Positions 42,189-54,213 of a DNA stretch of 64,000 nt are shown piece after piece. The stretch comes from Lumbricus terrestris (taxonomy: Eukaryota; Annelida; Clitellata; Crassiclitellata; Lumbricidae). Location: contig OX457038.1 of assembly GCA_949752735.1 (NCBI GenBank), positions 65,810,182-65,874,181 of the forward strand. Reading direction: 5' to 3'. A model generated the notes under the pieces. That model had not been told where the DNA came from. It did not search any database and saw nothing but the letters and a program-made list of their open reading frames with translations. Position 1 is the stretch's first letter. Every line of letters starts with the position of its first letter. A program made the translations under genes and the position numbers.

Positions 42189-43490
42189 TAGGGTGGTCGT
42201 TAAAAATGAAAGTTGGAATTGAATGTTCTCCAAGGCGCCATTTGGTTCCATTCTCTCCAGAAACATCACACAAAAAGTTGTAAGAGAAAATATTAATATT
42301 TAGGACTAGCACAACGCCATCAAAGTTTTACCCTTATAATAGCAAGTCTTCTAATGCTCAAATGTAGCTGTTTGGTTGTAATCAACCAGGGATCTTCAAA
42401 CCAGGAATAAATTCAACTACTTGTAGTTGGTCCATACTTAAACATAATGATGATACTGTTATCGTAATCATAATCATCCATTTATATAGCGCCACTTCAA
42501 GAACAAATTCCTCAAAGGCTAGAAAACTGCATAATACGCCGCATCACAGATAACATCTATCATATCTTATGTCTTTACAAATACTACCTGTTTTACCTTG
42601 TTGTCCACTCTGGGCAGCACTTTCTGTGTCAATTGTTTGACTCTATGTTCATTCTTTCAACTCTAAAAGTATTCTTTTAATGGGATAAATTCTATATTAT
42701 GGAATAGACAACAATGTGAGTAGGTTTCACAAGGCACTCAATTATGATGCTCTCTTTAGAAGTTGTTTAAAAACTGCTCTTTGACTCCCATGGGGTAATA
42801 AGTAATTTCATAGATCTATAAATATTATGATCTCAATAATTTCAACATCTATTTTAATTCATTTGTTTTACAGCAGCTCTTGATAAATTTTATCTGTGAT
42901 GCGCTGTGTCATTCTGCTCTGATTGCCACAATAAACGAAAATATCATCAGTATTTTCATCTAGTTCAACTATTATTGGGGTCCTTGTCCGTGTTATATCA
43001 GAATTTGTGTTAAAGTTAAGCATGTAATAAAGAGCCTCTAGTGTAACAAAGGATTACTGTAGATAGAAATCAGGCCTATCAAAAGAACTTAGCAATGTGT
43101 TGGCTTACTAGTATAGGTTTATGGTCATCGATCTCAGGGGCTCACTCGTCAAAATTAATACTATTGCGATCATAAAAATCTATATAATAAACCATTAGCA
43201 TCATTGTAGAAGTCAGGCATACTTGTCAGTTGTACTTGAGTAAAAAAATGTAGTCTTTCTGTTAAAACTAGTCATAGGTCAAAAATGTGACTAAATTATC
43301 CTTATACTCAAAAAGACGATGATATTTCGTAAAAGGCAAAACTTCAAACACGTTGTGCTAGTCCTAAATATTTTTCAATCGAGATAATTTTTGGGCTACA
43401 TCAGTCTATTACCAAGTGGCACCAAATGGTTGGTTGGAGAAAGAATGAAACTGAAGTTGAAAATTTTTCATTACAGATACGACCACCCTA
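42189..43490. mobile_element. Element with about 130-bp inverted repeats, TAGGGTGGTCGT ends
   Basis: 1302 bp. Ends TAGGGTGGTCGT, with exact 8-bp duplication GGGTAGAT (42181-42188 and 43491-43498). The inverted repeats extend inward about 130 bp to the shared 'atatttaggactagcacaacg'. The interior is AT-rich, with a 'tatagcgccacttcaag' SINE tail at about 42480-42500 and no transposase. Eight-base duplications occur in hAT and P elements, so the superfamily is uncertain. Confidence 0.88.
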
Positions 43491-43599
43491 GGGTAGATGT
43501 ACGGATGTATCACAGAAGGATGGATGAAAGTGCAATGTATGTGTACCGGAGATATGAATGTATGGAAGTACAGGTAGATGTATGGACGTTTATCCTCCT

Positions 43600-43898
43600 C
43601 CTCCGCTCCTCTAAGTCCTCTTCCTCCTCCTCCTCCTCCTCCTCCTCCTGTTCCTCATAACCCTCTTCCATGCACCTGTATCCATATGCAATTAGGTCTA
43701 TTTGAATTCATGTAACGACATCGAGTACATCAAATCTCTTCTTTCTCTTCCTCTTTCTTCCACCTTCTTCTCCTCCTTTTCCTCCACCTTCTCTTTCTAT
43801 CCGTTTATCCTCCGCGCCCAGCTCATCACTGTTCATCCTCTTCCTAGTCCTCCTCCACCTTCTCTGAGTCCTATTCATCTTTCTCCTCCTCCTCCTTT

Positions 43899-43936
<38 letters not shown>

Positions 43937-44170
43937 GTAATCCCATTCATCTTTCTCTTCCATCTCCTCCTTCTCCTCCTTCTCCTCCTCTTCCTCCTCG
44001 TCCTCTTCCTCCTCCTCCTCCTCTTTCTCCTCCGAATCCTATTCATCCTTCTCCTTTTCTTCTTCCTCCTCTTCCTCCTCCTCCTCCTCCTCCGAATCCT
44101 AGCCATATTCCTCCTGCTCCTCCCTCAGTCACTCCTTCGTTCCTCCTTTCCCCATCTCTTCTTCCTTCGT
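43600..44170. repeat. Pyrimidine-rich tract, (CTC/TTCCTC)n
   Basis: Strongly CT-biased with (CTCCTC)n cores at about 43610-43660, 43880-43930 and 43965-44095. Ser/Pro frames and Arg/Lys minus-strand frames are artefacts. Confidence 0.92.
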
Positions 44171-44797
44171 CCTAAGTGACCCCAACAACGTCCTCGTTTT
44201 CGCTTACCAGTCACACGATGTCGCCAATGTCGCCTCCACCCTCGTCATCATGACTGAAAGGCAGAGGCAATTACCGCGAGCGCCTCCATTCGCTGCACCT
44301 ATATACATTTATATAGCGCCTTTCAACGACCTCATCTCTCCGCTCCTGGATACAATCGGATTTACCTTAACAATGCCACATAATGACAACATCGCCATTC
44401 GACTCGGGTTTCGAATTCACATCGGAGTTGGTAAATTGCTGCTGAGTATATAATATCAGCTCGAAGGGAAAGGTTTTCTCATTACTTCGTCTTTTATATC
44501 GTCTGTCTGCCACTCTTAATCGGGCTCTGTACGTCTAATACCTCCATATGTCCCTCTCTTCGTCTGTCTGTCTTGACTCTTTCTCTGCTAATATTTATAA
44601 CGGTTGTTAAATCACACAGAGAAGCAGCGTTTGTACATCGACCTGGAACCTCACCTCACTAAATATATAACGATGTTGTTTTGAATCAGCGATCATTGGT
44701 AAAGCAACAACGCTGCCACGTGGCGTAAATATTTCAGCACTGGGCCACGCAGAGGCCGGAGAATATTGGCGACTGTCATCACCACTTTTAAAAGCGT
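44171..44797. other. Unannotated, with one SINE tail
   Basis: 'atttatatagcgcctttcaa' at about 44306-44330 is a minus-strand SINE/LINE 3' tail. The rest has no feature. Confidence 0.4.
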
Positions 44798-44890
44798 AAT
44801 CGTAATCGTAATCGTAATCGAAACTCGAAATTTCTAAAGCGCCACTCGAAAGCCAAGCGCGGGGCACCATCTTATTCACGAGCGCTGCGT
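44798..44890 (+). repeat. Dispersed (ATCGTA)n-tailed repeat, reference copy
   Basis: (CGTAAT)n, then 'aaactcgaaatttctaaagc', 'gccactcgaaagccaagcg', 'cttattcacgagcgctg'. Best-preserved member of the family. Confidence 0.7.
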
Positions 44891-45660
44891 TGAGTTACAA
44901 GGGTTGTCCGAGAGAGTAGTCCTTGGTGGTCCGGATCGAGTTACCATAGGATCAGAGGGGCGGAACAGCTGCTAAGGCGGGTGTCGTCTGGGCCGGGAAT
45001 TGGAGGGTGGAGGATGGGTTCCCGGACAATTCGTCGACGGACAATTCGGACCGGACAATTCGGAGAACGACAAAAATTTCCTTTAAAATATATCAATAGA
45101 CGTCAGGGCATGTTTAGAATAGAAACCTCGGATTTGGCACTATTCATATCAGCTGGCCGCTTATACCAAGTTGCCAACAGCAGCTACCCTTAGGGAGACA
45201 TAGAGCATGGCTTAGATGAGCAGTGAACCTATAGGTCTCTTTGACAGCCCTAGAATTAGACCTGGGACTAGTCCTGAGGCGACAACCAACATCCGGGAGG
45301 ACGAATCTAATTACTTCATGGAATGTTTGTCTGTATGTATGTATATGTATGCATTTACATGTATGTTTGCATGTATGCATGCGTGTGTACTGCATGACTT
45401 CAGTCTCGCTTGTGTCTTGCTGCGTGCCATTGCAGTGTCAATATGCAGAACTGGATGTCTTTTCATTGTCTGTGGCTGCATTAAAGAGAGACGCATTGTT
45501 ATAGACCGGGTGGACGATGAATGCAGACAGAATTTGATGAGGAATTGATTGCACTGAGATATCCTCCCAGATCCACGTTTCATGCACCACTGCACCACTG
45601 CAGAAGCAGCAGCAGCAGGCAGCTTGGATGTGTGCATCTGGTCATCAATGACCGACCATA
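44891..45660. other. Unannotated, with a short tandem motif
   Basis: 'cggacaattcg' is repeated three times at about 45023-45065. A 'gtatgtatatgtatgcat' stretch lies at about 45335-45380. No gene. Confidence 0.4.
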
Positions 45661-45880
45661 TTATATATATATATATATATACTATATATATATATAATTG
45701 TGTATGCATGTATATATGGACCTATAGTTATATAATTATATACACATATAAAATTATATATGGACCTCGTTTGTATAGAACGTTTCTAAAAGTTGCACGA
45801 TGAACGTATTAAATATATATATATACATACATAAATATATACCATAATATTATATATATATATATATATACAATGCAACC
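45661..45880. repeat. TA-rich low-complexity DNA
   Basis: Several (TA)n runs separated by short spacers. Confidence 0.85.
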
Positions 45881-46377
45881 AAGTTTTAATCGTTGCTACA
45901 GTGACTCCCGTTCAATCATTCTCTATGACGTGCCTAGATCATTGTAATTCCATTCTCGTCGATTTGCTAAAGTTCAGGTTACGTCAGCTCTAGTCCGTCC
46001 GTCTTAACTTCACTCTTCGGAGCGTATAATCATATAAGCTTAGACAATAAGACAATAAACTCGCATTTAGAGGAACATGCTGAAAATGCTGCATTGCTTC
46101 TGGTCTTCGCAGATCATTTTGTTCAACATCATCATTCGTCATGCTGACAAGACGTATAGGTTGCTTTAATATTGTTGTCGGCATAATTATACCCCGTGAT
46201 CAAAAAATCTTCAACTCGATCGACTGGAAAATCAATCGTTTGATTGACAAGTCGAGTCGATCGCAGTTTCCTGTACTTCGACTCCACTCTGAAACATTTT
46301 ACTTACAATTTCTTTGCGGCTACGTCATAAAATGATCTACATCATAATAATTATTTATTATAGTGACGCAATTCAAT
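45881..46377. other. Unannotated stretch
   Basis: No feature recognised. Confidence 0.4.
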
Positions 46378-46450
46378 GCGTACATTCATTCATTCCGAAA
46401 ACTTATATAGCGCCCCACCAAGAGGTCTACTCAGAGAACAGCCGAACACC
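46378..46450 (-). repeat. SINE/LINE 3' tail, 'tatagcgcc' type
   Basis: (ATTC)n then 'acttatatagcgccccacc' and 'ctactcagag', as at 10455-10535. Confidence 0.55.
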
Positions 46451-47129
46451 CAGTCGGTTTTGCTGCCCCGTTGCCCAGAAGGGACTTTGTGTTCCGGTTT
46501 AGTGGCAGCTCCGCCAGTGATCGTTTGCGCGCAGTGGTCCGTGAAGATATGTAAGTGCCCGTTTGCGTCCATAAAATCGATCCTATTGTGCCTTTTTGTC
46601 ACGTACAGTGACGTACTGGATCGTGTCTGTGGAAGTGTATCCGCTTTTCACATTGACACAGGACATATTATTGTTACCTTTGACTTTGTGCAGCGTATGC
46701 ATTTGCAAACTGTCCCCTAATGAGTCGGTTTTCCTTCACCAATCTCTCATTCCTTAAAGGCATTTCTTTTCCAGGCGTTTCCGTGTTGAGAGCACCTCTG
46801 ACTAGTCATTCGGCGAGCGGTGCAATATGAGTCTAGAGATGCAATACGATGCAATGCTAGAGACACCATGAGCACATCGTCTACTAATCTCGCTTCGTCT
46901 ATGTCTTTATCCGACCCGTCTCTCTGTCTGTCTGTCTGTCTGTCTGTCTGTATTTTCCTGCTTGACCGTATATCGCACGTGATTTAGTCACGTGACGGTG
47001 CCAGTGAGACTCTTCGAATGAATGCGGAAAGAGGCGTCGCTCTAATTAAATCCTATTGAGAACAGCCGTTAGCGGCTGTAAGCCGCTGAATTTCTACTCC
47101 GAGCACAAGAGATGAATGGATGGATGGTG
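46451..47129. other. Unannotated, (TCTG)n at about 46920-46950
   Basis: No gene recognised. Confidence 0.4.
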
Positions 47130-47520
47130 TCTCTTCGCCTCTTCCCTCTCTTTCTTTTCCTTCTCCCTCTTCCTCCTTCCCTTCCCTTTTCCTTCCCTCT
47201 TTTTTCCGTCTCCCTCTTCCTCCTCCCTTTCCCTTCCCTCTCTTTCCTTCTTCCTCTTCCTTCTCCTTCCCTTTCCCCTCTTCCTTCTCTTCTTGTGTCC
47301 ACCACTTTCGCGCCCCGTTGTTTCTCTGACCTTCTTCCTGTCCTTCTTCGTCTTCCTCTCCATCCTCCCACTCTACCAACCTTCTCCTTTTCCACTTTCC
47401 ATGCCCACTTCCATTTCGTCCTCTTCTTTTTTCTCGTTACATTCAATACATCCATCGCCATTGTTTCCTTCTTATCTCTGTCTTCCTCCTTTCTCTCATC
47501 TTCTTCTTTTCTAAGATCTA
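47130..47520. repeat. Pyrimidine-rich tract
   Basis: CT-biased with TTCCTC/TTCCCT units. Ser/Leu/Phe frames (+) and Arg/Lys/Glu frames (-) are artefacts. Confidence 0.9.
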
Positions 47521-47900
47521 AATTTTCTGATCGCAACAATAAATATAGGCTACAGACTATGGCATGTCAAGTCCTGTATTTAATTTGTACATCTGCAAAC
47601 TGCCCTCAAGCCCTCAGCCCGCTCTCGCCTTGATCCTAATTTAAATCTTACTGCATAGTTTTCTGCAGAGCTAGACTCCTATAATAATCATTGAAGAATA
47701 AAGATATATTACTTCATTAAATATACTGACATATAGATAGGTCTAAATAGTTGATGTTTCCATTAAATGGAGATGAAATTAACCCCTCGGCCCAATTAAT
47801 GTATTGTGTAGTATTGTATTTAAACATTTATAAATCGCATCTAGTAGGGTGAATCGCTCAGAGGCGCTCCAATATATTGAAAACGACTGATTAGAAGAAT
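47521..47900. other. Unannotated, one SINE tail
   Basis: 'aatcgctcagaggcgctcc' at about 47850-47872 is a minus-strand SINE/LINE tail remnant. Confidence 0.4.
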
Positions 47901-47908
47901 GATTCAAC

Positions 47909-48189
47909 CATAGGCGTACGAGGCGGGGGTCCAGGGGGGGGCTAATGCCCCCCCAAATTTCGGGCAAATGTGTTTTTCGGGCAAAAGAGGCATGGTCAAG
48001 GGGGGGGGAAATCGGAAATTTTTTCGGGCAAAACAGGTACGGGAGGAATTTTTCGGGCACGCAGGGGGGAAAAAGTCGTCAGATTTTTCGGACGGGAAAA
48101 TCGTAAGAAAATTTTGGGCAAGGTCGTCAAATTTTTCGGGCAAAAAAATTTGTTTGCCCCCCGCTGCCGAAATGTCCCGTACGCCTATG
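47909..48189. mobile_element. hAT-like MITE, CATAGGCGTACG family
   Basis: 281 bp. Ends CATAGGCGTACG exact at both sides, exact 8-bp duplication GATTCAAC (47901-47908 and 48190-48197). Contains G- and C-runs and repeated 'ttttttcgggcaaaa', plus two copies of 'gtcgtca(g/a)atttttcgg'. Same family as 19863-20084. Confidence 0.93.
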
Positions 48190-48197
48190 GATTCAAC

Positions 48198-48639
48198 TAA
48201 AGACATAGACCTACTAAAAAACGACCAAATAAACGAGACTTGCGCACCAGCGTGCAACACGACGAACGCACACGCACGAAACATGACATCCAATGACATC
48301 CCTGTCATGCTCCACTCTCTCCATGCTTCCTCATCGTCCTCTTTAATAGTCCTGCTTTGCGCCAGCCTTCGTCCTTCTTCCGCCTCAAGGTCGTAGTATA
48401 GGCTAATTTGCTGCGAATTCGTTGCATTGATCGACTACCCGAAGCGGGGATTCGGTGATAATAGTGTTGCGGCTGTGGTATAGTCTTTCGTTGTCTGCAC
48501 TGATTAATTATTTACTTATTCTCCCAATGAGAACTTAAGAATTTAATTAAAGCTGGAAACTAAAACAACTTTTTAGAAGTGGGAAATCTTAATTACCTTA
48601 AAATGTCCCAAAAAGGATTGTTAAATCAATCCAACCAAT
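48198..48639. other. Unannotated stretch
   Basis: No feature recognised. Confidence 0.4.
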
Positions 48640-48760
48640 CAGCAATCGATCAATCCATCAATGGATCAACCAATCAGTCAATCAATCAATCGATCAATCA
48701 GTAAATCGATGAATGAATCAATCAATCAATCGAGCAATCAATCAATCAATCAATCAATGA
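48640..48760. repeat. (AATC)n degenerate microsatellite
   Basis: CAATCAATCAAT units with GATC variants. Confidence 0.92.
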
Positions 48761-49471
48761 CCATGGGCTCAGTATCCGTCGATGTTCATTGTTCTTTTCA
48801 CAATGTCTCTCCTGCAGCTGGTCTTAACCAGACCGAAATGGGTCAGCCTCAGTTTCTGTATAGGTCCTTTCCACACCACTCTTCGATGTCGTCTCCCAAC
48901 TCTCTGTTTATTGGGGTGGGGTCTTCCTCTTCTGTTCGTGTCCTCCATCATTGCAAACACCAACGCCTTGATATTTCTGTCCTCAAACATTTTGAAGATT
49001 ATTTCCAAATAATTCCAATATTGCCTAATCTGTTCTTTCAATAACCTCAAACAGACATCCAAATCCAATCAATAACAGGGATAAAAATCTGCGCCCCACT
49101 TTTAAATTTGGGGTAGAACACGAGACCATCAGTTGAAATCAGAAGGGGTTCATTCATACGATCCACAGACGGGTGTAATCAAGGCTCTCTCTGTTCGACA
49201 TGCCTGACCTATAATTTAACTGACCTGTGCTGATTAAACTGACCTGACCTATACTGATGACACTGACCTGACATAGATTTCAGACTGGTGCATATACGAT
49301 TACTGCATTTCGAATGCATAGGACGTCGGTCTTCGGAGCCACACGCATCGTCGTCTGCAGGATAGGATACGTGTTGTGTTAAGTTCCTATCGGGAAATTG
49401 CATCTCGTCTTTGTATCAATCTCAATGTACACCGCATATTTTATTTGCAAGCGACAGCTCACTGCAGTGTG
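48761..49471. other. Unannotated stretch
   Basis: A short 'ctgacctg' repeat occurs at about 49205-49275. No gene. Confidence 0.4.
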
Positions 49472-49479
49472 ATTATGCT

Positions 49480-49637
49480 CACGGACGTAACTAGCGTTGG
49501 GTTTGGGGGCTTAAACCCCCAAATCGAGGCTGAAGTCCCCAAAACAAATCAAGCCGTTGTATGGCCCACGCTACCGCACTCGTCATGCTCAAGGCATAAG
49601 CCCCCCCCCAACGAAAAATCCAATAGTTGCGGCCATG
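49480..49637. mobile_element. hAT-like MITE, CACGGACGTAACTA ends
   Basis: 158 bp. Left end CACGGACGTAACTA; the reverse complement of the right end is CATGGCCGCAACTA (11 of 14). Exact 8-bp duplication ATTATGCT (49472-49479 and 49638-49645). 'gggggcttaaaccccc' near the left end is a palindrome, matched by a C-run near the right. Confidence 0.85.
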
Positions 49638-49645
49638 ATTATGCT

Positions 49646-50000
49646 CGTGTATGGGACCCTATGGTTAGCCTATACCTTCAGCGCAGGAAAAAGAAACAAG
49701 AAATAACTCTAGAATTAGCTCTTATCAGAAAGCAATTCGTAAATACCAGTGGAATTGTAGACTTTCTCGTCCATGATTATCGCCAGATCAACTTATAAGC
49801 TTACTGCTCAAGATTCTTCTGTTCGTACAAGAAAGAAATTGTCAGTCTTCAACTTCATCTGATAAGATGGAAATCCACGAAGATCGATAGAACTTTAAAC
49901 GGCGATCTATCTGCCATTGTTGCATGTAAAAACACATTCAAATCACACTGACATGTATATAACTTTATATATAATATATATAGGCTATGTATATGTAGCC
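49646..50000. other. Unannotated stretch
   Basis: No feature recognised. Confidence 0.4.
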
Positions 50001-50008
50001 TATGCATA

Positions 50009-50272
50009 CATGGGCGGAGACCTGGACGGAGATTTAGGGGGGGACGGAAAGACGCGAGATTTTTTGACGGACGAATGGCTGAGTGTCGCCGAAAAGTTTC
50101 CATCTTTTGCCGGCCAAAATCTCGAAAAATGTCTATTTTCGCCGCCAAAAAAGTTGATGACCTTTTTTAGTCTTGACGCTCAACGATTGAGGGGGGGACA
50201 AATGCATGGGCCGTCCCCCCAACACCTCCATTGGGGGGACCGCCCCCTGTCCTCCCTAGGTCTCCGCCCATG
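50009..50272. mobile_element. hAT-like MITE, CATGGGCGGAGACC family
   Basis: 264 bp. Ends CATGGGCGGAGACC exact at both sides, exact 8-bp duplication TATGCATA (50001-50008 and 50273-50280). Subterminal G/C runs. The reverse strand contains 'gactaaaaaaggtcatcaac', the shared module. Confidence 0.94.
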
Positions 50273-50282
50273 TATGCATACA

Positions 50283-50343
50283 TGTGTGTCTGTGCTTGTG
50301 TTTGTGTGTTTGTGTGTGCGTGTGTGTGTTTGTGTGTGTGTTT
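50283..50343. repeat. (TG)n-rich microsatellite
   Basis: TG repeats with TT interruptions. Confidence 0.9.
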
Positions 50344-51245
50344 GCTAACTTGAAGGGGCGCTGTGTAAATATTACATAGATGGCCGAGTTTGCGATGAGG
50401 CTGAAATCTTAAGATGCATCGTTCATCCCGGTGGAAATTTCAACTCTGACCTTAAGGCGTTTAATAATTGCTGAATATACTTGATATTGAATTGCATCAA
50501 TTTTCATGTGTGTGCCATGAAACGTTATACGAATCGTGCGTGAGGTTGCATTATGCATGACCGCCTCCAAGATGATATATTTGGGGTTGGGAGGTAGAGC
50601 GGGCGAAATGTCAAAGATATAAACTGCACTGTTGTTGTTGTTTCAGGTGTCGCTCCTTCAACGCCTGGATAGAGAAGGAGGCTGTTGTTATTCATCTTTA
50701 TTATGACACAGTGTCATTAAAAAGAAACTGCTGGTCAGATCCATGGTCGATCTTGTACAGGGCACGTTCCAGCGCTGCTCGGGGCATGGTTCGGGATCAA
50801 CTCGGAGTATATAATTATACTACAAGGCTTAGGACGAGCGATCAAAGTAACTTGGAACTTTCGCACAGAGTTTAATGGGGAATAATACTAATATTTGATG
50901 GATCAAAGAAATGCTTGGATTGAGTGGCAGCTACTAATTGCAACTAAAGTTCAAATGCAATTCAATCTATCGATGAAACAGATTAGAAAGATGAAAGACG
51001 AAGAATAAGGAGCATAATAAAAAAATTCCAATTAGTTTCCCATTTTCTCATTTTCACATTTTGCTGGCGTGGAAGAGGCATTAAAAGAGCTAGGATTATG
51101 CCCTAAGCAAAGAAATGAGAACGTGTGCAGAAGTGTCTGATTGGATTTTCTTTCACGTTGAAGTTGAGCAACAGCATTATGCAGACTTCAGAGCATATAG
51201 AGTATAACAAGATGAGTTTTGTCAAAGGGTTACGACAGCCTATAG
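50344..51245. other. Unannotated stretch
   Basis: About 900 bp with no recognised repeat or coding frame. Confidence 0.45.
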
Positions 51246-51340
51246 TGGTAATCGTAACAGTAAATTCCGAACTTTTGCAGCGCCCACATAAGTGAAGTCG
51301 AGGGAACCACCTTATTCACAGGCGCCCTATCAAATCAATG
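51246..51340 (+). repeat. Dispersed (ATCGTA)n-family repeat
   Basis: 'ggtaatcgtaacagtaaatt', 'cttttgcagcgcccacat' and 'cttattcacaggcgcc' resemble 15695-15782. Confidence 0.6.
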
Positions 51341-51903
51341 TCGATAGACGGAGGGTTCGGAGAGTCAGGCAGGCAGTACTGCGAGCAAGACCGAAGCATG
51401 TCCTGTGCAGCGGTGGACTGCACCCTTACAAGATCTACTACATGTAGCTAGGTTACTATCAGGAACGAAATTGCTTCTCTATAATTTAGCGTCGGTTGGA
51501 TTGTCCTATTAACCTATTGATTAAGTTCATATACATCACGCCAGGTGCTTCATTATGTGGCGCCTTCTTTATTAAGACGGATGTCCGTCATTCAAAATTA
51601 ATGACGCGATCTTAAAAACAGGGCGCTGTTGATTGATAGAAATATAATCTTCACATATACTAGGCTACATGTATAATTTATTCGTGCACGATGTAGGCTA
51701 GGCCTATTGCTTATGATCATAAACTATCTGGTAGTAAATGAAAAACTCACTGTGGTCTATTTAAGACACTACGGTTGGCATTCTAAAGTAGGTTCAGTAC
51801 CTTGCTCTTAAGTGCTGTAATATGCCGAGCAAATTTCTGTCCAGGGTAACGGCCTCTGCTGTCATAGACCCTGGTCAAAATCGGATCCATCCATTCTAAA
51901 GTA
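51341..51903. other. Unannotated stretch
   Basis: No feature recognised. Confidence 0.4.
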
Positions 51904-51911
51904 GACCTGCA

Positions 51912-52188
51912 CATGGATGGAGACTTAGGGGGAAAGGGAGGACGGTCCCCTCAATTAATGTGGTGGGAGGCGGCCCATGCATTTGCCCCCCCCTCACCCC
52001 CAATCGTTGAGCGTCAGGACATGTCACGTTAGAAGTGATGACTATAAAAAAGAGGTACCAGTAATCAACTTTTTAGCGCGGAGCCGGCAAGAATGGAAAA
52101 TTTCGTCGGCGACTCAGCCATTCGTCCGCCCAAAATCTTCGGCCGGTCGTTTTCGTCCCCCCCCCAAGTCTCCGCGTCTCCGCCCATG
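51912..52188. mobile_element. hAT-like MITE, CATGGGCGGAGAC family, second copy
   Basis: 277 bp. Left end CATGGATGGAGAC, right end GTCTCCGCCCATG. Flanks GACCTGCA (51904-51911) and GGTCTGCA (52189-52196) share 6 of 8. 'tgactataaaaaagaggta', then 'aatcaactttttagc', is a degenerate copy of the shared module. Same family as 50009-50272. Confidence 0.75.
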
Positions 52189-52481
52189 GGTCTGCAGACA
52201 AAATATCCTGACTGTAAACGCTGACGTTGATATCCGACTTTCATAGTGTGTTTATCCGCTTAGCAAACAAAAAGTAGACCTGGCTTGTCGTCCAAGTCTT
52301 TGCAGATCGACGAGTTGTCTGCCAGAACAAACAATAACTTGTAGGTTTGTTGTCAATCTAATTTCTAAGTAAAGAAGGGAAAATTTGATTTGGGAACAAA
52401 TAACTATTCCGAAGTAATGCTTCTACAGATCGGGCGAGTTGCGTTTCGTCATGGACGCATTTCGGTGTTTATGAGTTTAAC

Positions 52482-52595
52482 CACAACCGCCATAAAAAAT
52501 TCGAATTTTTTAAAAGCTAAATCTGTATATTTTCACCATTTCCGTTGAAAAGTCCAAAATGAAGTTCCCGAAATTCTTTTATGGCTACGGCCCTG
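52482..52595. mobile_element. Possible small TIR element, CAGGGCCGTAGCCATAA end
   Basis: The reverse complement of the right end, CAGGGCCGTAGCCATAAAA, matches the left end CACAACCGCCATAAAA with gaps. The flanking 8-mers do not match well, so the call is weak. Confidence 0.35.
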
Positions 52596-52654
52596 GTTTC
52601 AATCTGTTGATAAGCGATTATCACATGAGGAATAGATGTCCGTAAAGTCGCTGC

Positions 52655-52780
52655 GTATAGGGACTCACAATTATGGCTCAGCGCTTCGGCGTGAAACTCC
52701 GATGCAGTGCTCGCTCTGTAGTCGGGAGCGCTTCTGAGTAGGAAGCTTGAAGGGGCGCTATAACAAGTGCACATACAAAT
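52655..52780 (+). repeat. tRNA-derived SINE, 5'-truncated copy
   Basis: Body 'gctcagcgcttcggcgtgaa', 'gtagtcgggagcgcttctga' and end 'ggggcgctataacaagtgca', as in 27803-28033. The tRNA head is missing. Confidence 0.78.
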
Positions 52781-53159
52781 ATGATAGCTGTAGAAAATCC
52801 ATATCATGATTATGACAATTATTGCCTGATGAATTCACCCGATAAATCTGTATGTGCACTCATTTGAAGCCAGGCTCAATAGGAGGCGCCATTGGAGCGT
52901 CATTTTAAATCTTTAAATACCGGTATCTATCGATTCTGATTAAGAGTTTAACTACCCATCTGCTTGTTAACATTTCAGTACGCTGGTCACTAGACTTTCT
53001 AGAAACTAGACTATAGCTTGATTGAAAATATAGGCTTTAGTCAAGGGCGGGGTAGGACCTATATTGAAGAGAATGGAAAATTAAAACAAATCAAACACTG
53101 ACTCTTATCTGAAACAGTGAAACTGCTCCATGGCAAGACTAAAATTAAGCACAATTTGA
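52781..53159. other. Unannotated stretch
   Basis: No feature recognised. Confidence 0.4.
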
Positions 53160-53408
53160 ATGATAATAGTAAAATTAAAACTTTTGAATAGACTATTGGC
53201 GGCGTCAGGTGCTGGTCTTACGCTGAGATCCAGTGTGAAAGGAGATCTGTATGTGCGAAGGACGAAGACATGCTTCGGGGAGCGTGCTTTTTCAACTGCT
53301 GGCCCCCGCTGCTGGAACAGTCTGCCTTCCACAGTTCGTTCTGCCAACTCTGTTGGGGTTTTCAAAACTCGTCTGAAGACATATTTGTTTTCTAAGGCGT
53401 ACCTTTGA
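53160..53408 (+). pseudogene. CR1/L2-like LINE reverse transcriptase, C-terminus
   Basis: 82 codons with an intact frame to TGA. It reads GLTLRSSVKGDLYVRRTKTC, then FGERAFSTAGPRCWNSLPST and VRSANSVGVFKTRLKTYLFS. This is an excellent match to the C-terminal signature of CR1/L2/Jockey-type reverse transcriptases: 'LRSS----L-VPR-R---YG-RAFS-AGP--WNSLP-S-R-A-S---FK--LKT-LF'. The enzyme copies LINE RNA into a nicked target site. Catalytic YADD blocks lie far upstream and are absent here, so the copy is 5'-truncated and dead. About 80 bp of 3' UTR with 'gaggcgcctttgtaac' and 'gcgccatagaaattg' follows, then (ATT)n at about 53486-53515. This is the youngest-looking LINE piece in the window. Confidence 0.9.
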
Positions 53409-53515
53409 CTGTATATATAATGGTTGTGTTTGTAGAGGCGCCTTTGTAACGGCATGTGCTGTGTTACGGCGCCATAGAAATTGTCGTCATTATTATTATT
53501 ATTATTATTATTATT
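53409..53515 (+). repeat. LINE 3' UTR and (ATT)n tail
   Basis: 'gtagaggcgcctttgtaacg' then 'acggcgccatagaaattg' then (ATT)n. The two 'ggcgcc' blocks could form a short stem. The sequence links this LINE to other 'gaggcgc...tatag' tails in the window. Confidence 0.75.
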
Positions 53516-53930
53516 CCCTAGCAGGAACGGCAAAACCAAAAAATCCGATAAAAGACCAGATTGTTGCTGTTACTAAAATCTGCTTCTAGATTGTTGCTCA
53601 ATATGGTGGGGCAAATTGTATTGCATAAGACAGCCATCACCATAGCGCTTGTCCTGCTTAAAGGAAAAGGAAGAGTGCTCTTATAAAAGTTCTGGGGTAA
53701 TATAATATATTTGCGAATTGTTTGCGTGTCTGCCTCCGTGCTAATTATGGCTCGTATTTGTTTAAGATCGTTGTTCCTGCCAGCATCGTACCAACAACAC
53801 CCGGCGCCTCGACTATAGACCTATTGCGTGTTCGCTACCCGATATTTATAGAGTGCACCGAGTGCCTTAAAGCGATTCCAAGGACATAATCACGCCATCT
53901 GTCACAGAGATACATGTATAATGCATATGT
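53516..53930. other. Unannotated stretch
   Basis: No feature recognised. Confidence 0.4.
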
Positions 53931-54213
53931 GTATGTATGTATTGTATGTATGTATGTATGTATGTATGTATGTATGTATGTATGTATGTATGTATGTATG
54001 TATGTATGTATGCATGCATGTATGTATGTATGTAGGCCCCCTATGTATGTATGTATGTATGTATGTATGTATGTATGTATGTATGTATGTATGTATGTAT
54101 GTATGTATGTATGTATGTATGTATGTATGTATGTATGTATGTATGTATGTATGTATGTATGTATGTATGTATGTATGTATGTATGTATGTATGTATGTAT
54201 GTATGTATGTATG
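53931..54213. repeat. (GTAT)n tetranucleotide array
   Basis: About 70 units, interrupted by 'tgcatgcatg' near 54010 and 'taggccccct' near 54033. Met-Tyr-Val-Cys frames are artefacts. Confidence 0.96.

Noticed and set aside
52482..52595. Confident MITE call
   Set aside because: End similarity is visible, but the flanking 8-mers do not match; kept only as a low-confidence feature.
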